Of a DNA stretch of 64,000 nucleotides, positions 37,441-48,782 are shown in pieces. The position numbers and the translations under genes were made by a program. Numbering within the stretch: position 1 is the first letter of the stretch; every line of letters begins with the position of its first letter. The notes below the pieces were generated by a model. The model searched no databases. It was not told where the DNA came from and saw nothing but the letters and a program-made list of their open reading frames with translations. Source of the DNA: Acanthosepion lycidas (lineage: Eukaryota; Mollusca; Cephalopoda; Sepiida; Sepiidae); assembly GCA_963932145.1 (NCBI GenBank), contig CAWVQA010000114.1:1-64000 (forward strand), given 5' to 3'.

Positions 37441-40140
37441 CAATGAGTTGGAGAATCTGATAAACCCCACTTCCGGTATCCTAGCTGCAAGAGAAATGCC
37501 TTAAATTGCCGTTTGAAGCTTCAACTTTGGGTTCACAGTTCACGTTATTTGGGTATCGTAAAAAAAAGTCGATTAAGATTTGTCATTTTTGGTAGTGATT
37601 TTATTCGCCTATTAGATGCATAATGAGTTGGAGAATCTGATAAACCCCACTTCCGGTAGCCTAGCTGCAAGAGAAATGCCTTAAATTGCCGTTTGAAGCT
37701 TCAACTTTGGGTCCCCAGTTCACGTTATTTGGGTATCGTAAAAAAAAGTCGATTAAGATTTGTCATTTTTGGTAGTGATTTTATTCGCCTATTAGATGCA
37801 CAATGAGTTGGAGAATCTGATAAACCCCACTTCCGGTAGGCTAGCTGCAAGAGAAATGCCTTAAATTGCCGTTTGAAGCTTCAACTTTGGGTCCCCAGTT
37901 CACGTTATTTGGGTATCGTAAAAAAAAGTCGATTAAGATTTGTCATTTTTGGTAGTGATTTTATTCGACTATTAGATGCACAATGAGTTGGAGAATCTGA
38001 TAAACCCCACTTCCGGTAGCCTAGCTGCAAGAGAAATGCCTTAAATTGCCGTTTGAAGCTTCAACTTTGGGTCCCCAGTTCACGTTATTTGGGTATCGTA
38101 AAAAAAAGTCGATTAAGATTTGTCATTTTTGGTAGTGATTTTATTCGCCTATTAGATGCACAATGAGTTGGAGAATCTGATAAACCCCACTTCCGGTAGC
38201 CTAGCTGCAAGAGAAATGCCTTAAATTGCCGTTTGAAGCTTCAACTTTGGGTCCCCAGTTCACGTTATTTGGGTATCGTAAAAAAAAGTCGATTAAGATT
38301 TGTCATTTTTGGTAGTGATTTTATTCGCCTATTAGATGCACAATGAGTTGGAGAATCTGATAAACCCCACTTCCGGTAGCCTAGCTGCAAGAGAAATGCC
38401 TTAAATTGCCGTTTGAAGCTTCAACTTTGGGTCCCCAGTTCACGTTATTTGGGTATCGTAAAAAAAAGTCGATTAAGATTTGTCATTTTTGGTAGTGATT
38501 TTATTAGCCTATTAGATGCACAATGAGTTGGAGAATCTGATAAACCCCACTTCCGGTAGCCTAGCTGCAAGAGAAATGCCTTAAATTGCCGTTTGAAGCT
38601 TCAACTTTGGGTCCCCAGTTCACGTTATTTAGGTATCGCAAAAAAAAGTCGATTAAGATTTGTCATTTTTGGTAGTGATTTTATTCGCCTATTAGATGCA
38701 CAATGAGTTGGAGAATCTGATAAACCCCACTTCCGGTAGACCTAGCTGCAAGGGAAATGCCTTAAATTGCCGTTTGAAGCTTCAACTTTGGGTTCCCAGT
38801 TCACGTTATTTGGGTATCGTAAAAAAAATTCGATTAAGATTTGTCATTTTCGGTAGTGATTTTATTCGCCTATTAGATGCACAATGAGTTGGAGAATCTG
38901 ATAAACCCCACTTCCGGTAGGCTAGCTGCAAGGGAAATGCCTTAAATTGCCGTTTGAAGCTTCAACTTTGGGTTCCCAGTTCACGTTATTTGGGTATCGT
39001 AAAAAAAAGTCGATTAAGATTTGTCATTTTTGGTAGTGATTTTATTCGCCTATTAGATGCACAATGAGTTGGAGAATCTGATAAACCCCACTTCCGGTAG
39101 GCTAGCTGCAAGAGAAATGCCTTAAATTGCCGTTTGAAGCTTCAACTTTGGGTCCCCAGTTCACGTTATTTGGGTATCGTAAAAAAAAGTCGATTAAGAT
39201 TTGTCATTTTTGGTAGTGATTTTATTCGCCTATTAGATGCACAATGAGTTGGAGAATCAGATAAACCCCACTTCCGGTAGCCTAGCTGCAAGAGAAATGC
39301 CTTAAATTGCCGTTTGAAGCTTCAACTTTGGGTCCCCAGTTCACGTTATTTGGGTATCGTAAAAAAAAGTCGATTAAGATTTGTCATTTTTGGTAGTGAT
39401 TTTATTCGCCTATTAGATGCACAATGAGTTGGAGAATCTGATAAACCCCACTTCCGGTATCCTAGCTGCAAGAGAAATGCCTTAAATTGCCGTTTGAAGC
39501 TTCAACTTTGGGTTCACAGTTCACGTTATTTGGGTATCGTAAAAAAAAGTCGATTAAGATTTGTCATTTTTGGTAGTGATTTTATTCGCCTATTAGATGC
39601 ATAATGAGTTGGAGAATCTGATAAACCCCACTTCCGGTAGCCTAGCTGCAAGAGAAATGCCTTAAATTGCCGTTTGAAGCTTCAACTTTGGGTCCCCAGT
39701 TCACGTTATTTGGGTATCGTAAAAAAAAGTCGATTAAGATTTGTCATTTTTGGTAGTGATTTTATTCGCCTATTAGATGCACAATGAGTTGGAGAATCTG
39801 ATAAACCCCACTTCCGGTAGGCTAGCTGCAAGAGAAATGCCTTAAATTGCCGTTTGAAGCTTCAACTTTGGGTCCCCAGTTCACGTTATTTGGGTATCGT
39901 AAAAAAAAGTCGATTAAGATTTGTCATTTTTGGTAGTGATTTTATTCGCCTATTAGATGCACAATGAGTTGGAGAATCTGATAAACCCCACTTCCGGTAG
40001 CCTAGCTGCAAGAGAAATGCCTTAAATTGCCGTTTGAAGCTTCAACTTTGGGTCCCCAGTTCACGTTATTTGGGTATCGTAAAAAAAAGTCGATTAAGAT
40101 TTGTCATTTTTGGTAGTGATTTTATTCGCCTATTAGATGC
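37441..40140 (+). repeat. Duplicated block at an 11-monomer offset (1,981 bp)
   Basis: GGTATCCTAG with GGTTCACAG, then GCATAATGAG, then a TAGGCTAG / GGGTCCCC monomer occur in that order from about 37,441 and again from about 39,422. The extra base in the offset comes from the GTAGACCTAG insertion near 38,739. Another pair, a TTTAGGTATCG copy followed by GTAGACCTAGCTGCAAGGG, occurs near 38,629-38,750 and 41,690-41,810, 3,061 bp apart (17 monomers plus one base). Confidence 0.78.
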
Positions 40141-42780
40141 ACAATGAGTTGGAGAATCTGATAAACCCCACTTCCGGTAGGCTAGCTGCAAGAGAAATGC
40201 CTTAAATTGCCGTTTGAAGCTTCAACTTTGGGTCCCCAGTTCACGTTATTTGGGTATCGTAAAAAAAAGTCGATTAAGATTTGTCATTTTTGGTAGTGAT
40301 TTTATTCGCCTATTAGATGCACAATGAGTTGGAGAATCTGATAAACCCCACTTCCGGTAGCCTAGCTGCAAGAGAAATGCCTTAAATTGCCGTTTGAAGC
40401 TTCAACTTTGGGTCCCCAGTTCACGTTATTTGGGTATCGTAAAAAAAAGTCGATTAAGATTTGTCATTTTTGGTAGTGATTTTATTCGCCTATTAGATGC
40501 ACAATGAGTTGGAGAATCTGATAAACCCCACTTCCGGTAGCCTAGCTGCAAGAGAAATGCCTTAAATTGCCGTTTGAAGCTTCAACTTTGGGTCCCCAGT
40601 TCACGTTATTTGGGTATCGTAAAAAAAAGTCGATTAAGATTTGTCATTTTTGGTAGTGATTTTATTCGCCTATTAGATGCACAATGAGTTGGAGAATCTG
40701 ATAAACCCCACTTCCGGTAGCCTAGCTGCAAGAGAAATGCCTTAAATTGCCGTTTGAAGCTTCAACTTTGGGTCCCCAGTTCACGTTATTTGGGTATCGT
40801 AAGAAAAAGTCGCTTAAGATTTGTCATTTTTGGTAGTGATTTTATTCGCCTATTAGATGCACAATGAGTTGGAGAATCTGATAAACCCCACTTCCGGTAG
40901 CCTAGCTGCAAGAGAAATGCCTTAAATTGCCGTTTGAAGCTTCAACTTTGGGTTCCCAGTTCACGTTATTTGGGTATCGTAAAAAAAAGTCGATTAAGAT
41001 TTGTCATTTTTGGTAGTGATTTTATTCGCCTATTAGATGCACAATGAGTTGGAGAATCTGATAAACCCCACTTCCGGTAGCCTAGCTGCAAGAGAAATGC
41101 CTTAAATTGCCGTTTGAAGCTTCAACTTTGGGACCCCAGTTCACGTTATTTGGGTATCGTAAAAAAAAGTCGATTAAGATTTGTCATTTTTGGTAGTGAT
41201 TTTATTCGCCTATTAGATGCACAATGAGTTGGAGAATCTGATAAACCCCACTTCCGGTAGCCTAGCTGCAAGAGAAATACCTTAAATTGCCGTTTGAAGC
41301 TTCAACTTTGGGTTCCCAGTTCACGATATTTGGGTATCGTAAAAAAAAGTCGATTAAGATTTGTCATTTTTGGTAGTGATTTTATTCGCCTATTAGATGC
41401 ACAATGAGTTGGAGAATCTGATAAACCCCACTTCCGGTAGTCTAGCTGCAAGAGAAATGCCTTAAATTGCCGTTTGAAGCTTCAACTTTGGGTTCCCAGT
41501 TCACGTTATTTGGGTATCGTAAAAAAAAGTCGATTAAGATTTGTCATTTTTGGTAGTGATTTTATTCGCCTATTAGATGCACAATGAGTTGGAGAATCTG
41601 ATAAACCCCACTTCCGGTAGCCTAGCTGCAAGAGAAATGCCTTAAATTGCCGTTTGAAGCTTCAACTTTGGGTCCCCAGTTCACGTTATTTAGGTATCGT
41701 AAAAAAAAGTCGATTAAGATTTGTCATTTTTGGTAGTGATTTTATTCGCCTATTAGATGCACAATGAGTTGGAGAATCTGATAAACCCCACTTCCGGTAG
41801 ACCTAGCTGCAAGGGAAATGCCTTAAATTGCCGTTTGAAGCTTCAACTTTGGGTTCCCAGTTCACGTTATTTGGGTATAGTAAAAAAAAGTCGATTAAGA
41901 TTTGTCATTTTTGGTAGTGATTTTATTCACCTATTAGATGCACAATGAGTTGGAGAATCTGATAAACCCCACTTCCGGTAGCCTAGCTGCAAGAGAAATG
42001 CCTTAAATTGCCGTTTGAAGCTTCAACTTTGGGTTCCCAGTTCACGTTATTTGGGTATCGTAAAAAAAAGTCGATTAAGATTTGTCATTTTTGGTAGTGA
42101 TTTTATTCGCCTATTAGATGCACAATGAGTTGGAGAATCTGATAAACCCCACTTCCGGTAGTCTAGCTGCAAGGGAAATGCCTTAAATTGCCGTTTGAAG
42201 CTTCAACTTTGGGTTCCCAGTTCACGTTATTTGGGTATCGTAAAAAAAAGTCGATTAAGATTTGTCATTTTTGGTAGTGATTTTATTCGCCCATTAGATG
42301 CACAATGAGTTGGAGAATCTGATAAACCCCACTTCCGGTAGCCTAGCTGCAAGAGAAATGCCTTAAATTGCCGTTTGAAGCTTCAACTTTGGGTCCCCAG
42401 TTCACGTTATTTGGGTATCGTAAAAAAAAGTCGATTAAGATTTGTCATTTTTGGTAGTGATTTTATTCGCCTATTAGATGCACAATGAGTTGGAGAATCT
42501 GATAAACCCCACTTCCGGTAGCCTAGCTGCAAGAGAAATGCCTTAAATTGCCGTTTGAAGCTTCAACTTTGGGTCCCCAGTTCACGTTATTTGGGTATCG
42601 TAAAAAAAAGTCGATTAAGATTTGTCATTTTTGGTAGTGATTTTATTCGCCTATTAGATGCACAATGAGTTGGAGAATCTGATAAACCCCACCTCCGGTA
42701 GCCTAGCTGCAAGAGAAATGCCTTAAATTGCCGTTTGAAGCTTCAACTTTGGGTCCCCAGTTCACGTTATTTGGGTATCG
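37700..42780 (+). repeat. Domain B sub-block with GGGTCCCCAG (T89C)
   Basis: Most monomers in this interval read TTTGGGTCCCCAG instead of TTTGGGTTCCCAG, starting near 37,711 and ending near 42,754. Interspersed copies without the change occur near 38,790, 38,970, 39,510, 40,950, 41,310, 41,490, 41,850, 42,030 and 42,210. Several also carry TAGGCTAG (G36), otherwise the hallmark of domain C. It looks like a locally spreading variant. Confidence 0.8.
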
Positions 42781-45700
42781 TAAAAAAAAGTCGATTAAGA
42801 TTTGTCATTTTTGGTAGTGATTTTATTCGCCTATTAGATGCACAATGAGTTGGAGAATCTGATAAACCCCACTTCCGGTAGTCTAGCTGCAAGAGAAATG
42901 CCTTAAATTGCCGTTTGAAGCTTCAACTTTGGGTTCCTAGTTCACGTTATTTGGGTATCGTAAAAAAAAGTCGATTAAGATTTGTCATTTCTGGTAGTGA
43001 TTTTATTCACCTATTAGATGCACAATGAGTTGGAGAATCTGATAAACTCCACTTCCGGTAGTCTAGCTGCAAGAGAAATGCCTTAAATTGCCGTTTGAAG
43101 CTTCAACTTTGGGTTCCCAGTTCACGTTATTTGGGTATCGTAAAAAAAAGTCGATTAAGATTTGTCATTTTTGGTAGTGATTTTATTCGCCTATTAGATG
43201 CACAATGAGTTGGAGAATCTGATAAACCCCACTTCCGGTAGTCTAGCTGCAAGAGAAATGCCTTAAATTGCCGTTTGAAGCTTCAACTTTGGGTTCCCAG
43301 TTCACGTTATTTGGGTATCGTAAAAAAAAGTCGATTAAGATTTGTCATTTTTGGTAGTGATTTTATTCGCCTATTAGATGCACAATGAGTTGGAGAATCT
43401 GATAAACCCCACTTCCGGTAGCCTAGCTGCAAGAGAAAAGCCTTAAATTGCCGTTTGAAGCTTCAACTTTGGGTTCCCAGTTCACGTTATTTGGCTATCG
43501 TAAAAAAAAGTCGATTAAGATTTGTCATTTTTGGTAGTGATTTTATTCGCCTATTAGATGCACAATGAGTTGGAGAATCTGATAAACCCCACTTCCGGTA
43601 GCCTAGCTGCAAGAGAAATGCCTTAAATTGCCGTTTGAATCTTCAACTTTGGGTTCCCAGTTCACGTTATTTGGGTATCGTAAAAAAAAGTCGATTAAGA
43701 TTTGTCATTTTTGGTACTGATTTTATTCGCCTATTAGATGCACAATGAGTTGGAGAATCTGATAAACCCCATTTCCGGTAGCCTAGCTGCAAGAGAAATG
43801 CCTTAAATTGCCGTTTGAAGCTTCAACTTTGGGTTCCCAGTTCACGTTATTTGGGTATCGTAAAAAAAAGTCGATTAAGATTTGTCATTTTTGGTAGTGA
43901 TTTTATTCGCCTATTAGATGCACAATGAGTTGGAGAATCTGATAAACCCCACTTCCGGTAGCCTAGCTGCAAGAGAAATGCCTTAAATTGCCGTTTGAAG
44001 CTTCCAACTTTGGGTTCCCAGTTCACGTTATTTGGCTATCGTAAAAAAAAGTCGATTAAGATTTGTCATTTTTGGTAGTGATTTTATTCGCCTATTAGAT
44101 GCACAATGAGTTGGAGAATCTGATAAACCCCACTTCCGGTAGTCTAGCTGCAAGGGAAAAGCCTTAAATTGCCGTTTGAAGCTTCAACTTTGGGTTCCCA
44201 GTTCACGTTATTTGGGTATCGTAAAAAAAAGTCGATTAAGATTTGTCATTTTTGGTAGTGATTTTATTCGCCTATTAGATGCACAATGAGTTGGAGAATC
44301 TGATAAACCCCACTTCCGGTAGCCTAGCTGCAAGAGAAATGCCTTAAATTGCCGTTTGAAGCTTCAACTTTGGGTTCCCAGTTCACGTTATTTGGGTATC
44401 GTAAAAAAAAGTCGATTAAGATTTGTCATTTTTGGTAGTGATTTTATTCGCCTATTAGATGCACAATGAGTTGGAGAATCTGATAAACCCCACTTCCGGT
44501 AGCCTAGCTGCAAGCGAAATGCCTTAAATTGCCGTTTGAAGCTTCAAATTTGGGTTCCCAGTTCACGTTATTTGGGTATCGTAAAAAAAAGTCGATTAAG
44601 ATTTGTCATTTTTTGTAGTGATTTTATTCGCCTATTAGATGCACAATGAGTTGGAGAATCTGATAAACCCCACTTCCGGTAGTCTAGCTGCAAGAGAAAT
44701 GCCTTAAATTGCCGTTTGAAGCTTCAACTTTGGGTTCCTAGTTCACGTTATTTGGGTATCGTAAAAAAAAGTCGATTAAGATTTGTCATTTTTGGTAGTG
44801 ATTTTATTCGCCTATTAGATGCACAATGAGTTGGAGAATTTGATAAACCCCACTTCCGGTAGCCTAGCTGCAAGAGAAATGCCTTAAATTGCCGTTTGAA
44901 GCTTCAACTTTGGGTTCCCAGTTCACGTAATTTGGGTATCGTAAAAAAAAGTCGATTAAGATTTGTCATTTTTGGTAGTGATTTTATTCGCCTATTAGAT
45001 GCACAATGAGTTGGAGAATCTGATAAACCCCACTTCCGGTAGTCTAGCTGCAAGAGAAATGCCTTAAATTGCCGTTTGAAGCTTCAACTTTGGGTTCCCA
45101 GTTCACGTTATTTGGGTATCGTAAAAAAAAGTCGATTAAGATTTGTCATTTTTGGTAGTGATTTTATTCGCCTATTAGATGCACAATGAGTTGGAGAATC
45201 TGATAAACCCCACTTCCGGTAGCCTAGCTGCAAGAGAAATGCCTTAAATTGCCGTTTGAAGCTTCAACTTTGGGTTCCCAGTTCACGTTATTTGGGTATC
45301 GTAAAAAAAAGTCGATTAAGATTTGTCATTTTTGGTAGTGATTTTATTCGCCTATTAGATGCACAATGAGTTGGAGAATCTGATAAACCCCACTTCCGGT
45401 AGCCTAGCTGCAAGAGAAATGCCTTAAATTGCCGTTTGAAGCTTCAACTTTGGGTTCCCAGTTCACGTTATTTGGGTATCGTAAAAAAAAGTCGATTAAG
45501 ATTTGTCATTTTTGGTAGTGATTTTATTCGCCTATTAGATGCACAATGAGTTGGAGAATCTGATAAACCCCACTTCCGGTAGCCTAGCTGCAAGAGAAAT
45601 GCCTTAAATTGCCGTTTGAAGCTTCAACTTTGGGTTCCCAGTTCACGTTATTTGGGTATCGTAAAAAAAAGTCGATTAAGATTTGTCATTTTTGGTAGTG

Positions 45701-45900
45701 ATTTTATTCGCCTATTAGATGCACAATGAGTTGGAGAATCTGATAAACCCCACTTCCGGTAGCCTAGCTGCAAGAGAAATGCCTTAAATTGCCGTTGGAA
45801 GCTTCAACTTTGGGTTCCCAGTTCTCGTTATTTGGGTATCGTAAAAAAAAGTCAATTAAGATTTTTCATTTTTGGTAGTGATTTTATTCGCCTATTAGAT

Positions 45901-48241
45901 GCACAATGAGTTGGAGAATCTGATAAACCCCACTTCCGGTAGCCTAGCTGCAAGAGAAATGCCTTAAATTGCCGTATGAAGCTTCAACTTTGGGTTCCCA
46001 GTTCACGTTATTTGGGTATCGTAAAAAAAAGTCGATTAAGATTTGTCATTTTTGGTAGTGATTTTATTCGCCTATTAGATGAACAATGAGTTGGAGAATC
46101 TGATAAACCCCACTTCCGGTAGCCTAGCTGCAAGAGAAATGCCTTAAATTGCCGTTTGAAGCTTCAACTTTGGGTTCCCAGTTCACGTTATTTGGGTATC
46201 GTAAAAAAAAGTCGATTAAGATTTGTCATTTTTGGTAGTGATTTTATTCGCCTATTAGATGCACAATGAGTTGGAGAATCTGATAAACCGCACTTCCGGT
46301 AGCCTAGCTGCAAGAGAAATGCCTTAAATTGCCGTTTGAATCTTCAACTTTGGGTTCCCAGTTCAGGTTATTTGGGTATCGTAAAAAAAAGTCGATTAAG
46401 ATTTGTCATTTTTGGTAGTGATTTTATTCGCCTATTAGATGCACAATGAGTTGGAGAATCTGATAAACCCCACTTCCGGTAGCCTAGCTGCAAGAGAAAT
46501 GCCTTAAATTGCCGTTTGAAGCTTCAACTTTGGGTTCCCAGTTCACGTTATTTGGGGATCGTAAAAAAAAGTCGATTAAGATTTGTCATTTTTGGTAGTG
46601 ATTTTATTCGCCTATTAGATGCACAATGAGTTGGAGAATCTGATAAACCCCACTTCCGGTAGCCTAGCTGCAAGAGAAATGCCTTAAATTGCCGTTTGAA
46701 GCTTCAACTTTGGGTTCCCAGCTCACGTTATTTGGGTATCGTAAAAAAAAGTCGATTAAGATTTGTCATTTTTGGTAGTGATTTTATTCGCCTATTAGAT
46801 GCACAATGAGTTGGAGAATCTGATAAACCGCACTTCCGGTAGCCTAGCTGCAAGAGAAATGCCTTAAATTGCCGTTTGAATCTTCAACTTTGGGTTCCCA
46901 GTTCAGGTTATTTGGGTATCGTAAAAAAAAGTCGATTAAGATTTGTCATTTTTGGTAGTGATTTTATTCGCCTATTAGATGCACAATGAGTTGGAGAATC
47001 TGATAAACCCCACTTCCGGTAGCCTAGCTGCAAGAGAAATGCCTTAAATTGCCGTTTGAAGCTTCAACTTTGGGTTCCCAGTTCACGTTATTTGGGGATC
47101 GTAAAAAAAAGTCGATTAAGATTTGTCATTTTTGGTAGTGATTTTATTCGCCTATTAGATGCACAATGACTTGGAGAATCTGATAAACCCCACTTCCGGT
47201 AGCCTAGCTGCAAGAGAAATGCCTTAAATTGCCGTTTGAAGCTTCAACTTTGGGTTCCCAGCTCACGTTATTTGGGTATCGTAAAAAAAAGTCGATTAAG
47301 ATTTGTCATTTTTGGTAGTGATTTTATTCGCCTATTAGATGCACAATGAGTTGGAGAATCTGATAAACCCCACTTCCGGTAGCCTAGCTGCACGTGAAAT
47401 GCCTTAAATTGCCGTTTGAAGCTTCAACTTTGGGTTCCCAGTTCACGTTATTTGGGTATCGTAAAAAAAAGTCGATTAAGATTTGTCATTTTTGGTAGTG
47501 ATTTTATTCGCCTATTAGATGCACAATGAGTTGGAGAATCTGATAAACCCCACTTCCGGTAGCCTAGCTGCAAGAGAAATGCCTTAAATTGCCGTTTCAA
47601 GCTTCAACTTTGGGTTCCCAGTTCACGTTATTTGGGTATCGTAAAAAAAAGTCGATTAAGATTTGTCATTTTTGGTAGTGATTTTATTCGCCTATTAGAT
47701 GCACAATGAGTTGGAGAATCTGATAAACCCCACTTCCGGTAGCCTAGCTGCAAGAGAAATGCCTTAAATTGCCGTTTGAAGCTTCAACTTTGGGTTCCCA
47801 GTTCACGTTATTTGGGTATCGTAAAAAAAAGTCGATTAAGATTTGTCATTTTCGGTAGTGATTTTATTCGCCTATTAGATGCACAATGAGTTGGAGAATC
47901 TGATAAACCCCACTTCCGGTAGCCTAGCTGCACGAGAAATGCCTTAAATTGCCGTTTGAAGCTTCAACTTTGGGTTCCCAGTTCACGTTATTTGGGTATC
48001 GTAAAAAAAAGTCGATTAAGATTTGTCATTTTTGGTTGTGATTTTATTCGCCTATTAGATGCACAATGAGTTGGAGAATCTGATAAACCCCACTTCCGGT
48101 AGCCTAGCTGCAAGAGAAATGCCTTAAATTGCCGTTTGAAGCTTCAAATTTGGGTTCCCAGTTCACGTTATTTGCGTATCGTAAAAAAAAAGTCGATTAA
48201 GATTTGTCATTTTTGGTAGTGATTTTATTCGTCTATTAGAT
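45901..48241 (+). repeat. 13-monomer block, copy 1 of a nested higher-order duplication
   Basis: The ordered markers are GCCGTATGAAG (45,971), GATGAACAATG (46,081), a trimer repeated twice (46,261-47,340), GCACGTGAAATG (47,390), TTTTCGGTAG (47,850), GCACGAGAAATG (47,930) with TTGGTTGTG (48,033), then a monomer with TTCAAATTTGGG, TTTGCGTATCG and TTCGTCTATT (48,061-48,241). The following copy has AACCACACTT (48,270). The block recurs from 48,783 with one monomer fewer. Confidence 0.88.
46261..47340 (+). repeat. Trimer higher-order repeat, two tandem copies (2 x 540 bp)
   Basis: Each 540-bp unit has three variant monomers in order: AACCGCACTT + GAATCTTC + TTCAGGTTA (palindrome lost), then TTTGGGGATCG, then CCAGCTCACG. 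The units are 46,261-46,800 and 46,801-47,340. The only difference seen is AATGACTTGG at 47,169. The whole pair is copied again at 49,143-50,222, so the trimer duplication came before the larger one. Confidence 0.88.
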
Positions 48242-48782
48242 GCACAATGAGTTGGAGAATCTGATAAACCACACTTCCGGTAGTCTAGCTGCAAGAGAAA
48301 TGCCTTAAATTGCCGTTTGAAGCTTCAACTTTGGGTTCCCAGTTCACGTTATTTGGGTATCGTAAAAAAAAGTCGATTAAGATTTGTCATTTTTGGTAGT
48401 GATTTTATTCGCCTATTAGATGCACAATGAGTTGGAGAATCTGATAAACCCCACTTCCGGTAGTCTAGCTGCAAGAGAAATGCCTTAAATTGCCGTTTGA
48501 AGCTTCAACTTTGGGTTCCCAGTTCACGTTATTTGGGTATCGTAAAAAAAAGTCGATTAAGATTTTTCATTTTTGGTAGTGATTTTATTCGCCTATTAGA
48601 TGCACAATGAGTTGGAGAATCTGATAAACCCCACTTCCGGTAGCCTAGCTGTGAAGAGAAATGCCTTAAATTGCCGTTTGAAGCTTCAACTTTGGGTTTC
48701 CAGTTCACGTTATTTGGGTATCGTAAAAAAAAGTCGATTAAGATTTGTCATTTTTGGTAGTGATTTTATTCGCCTATTAGAT

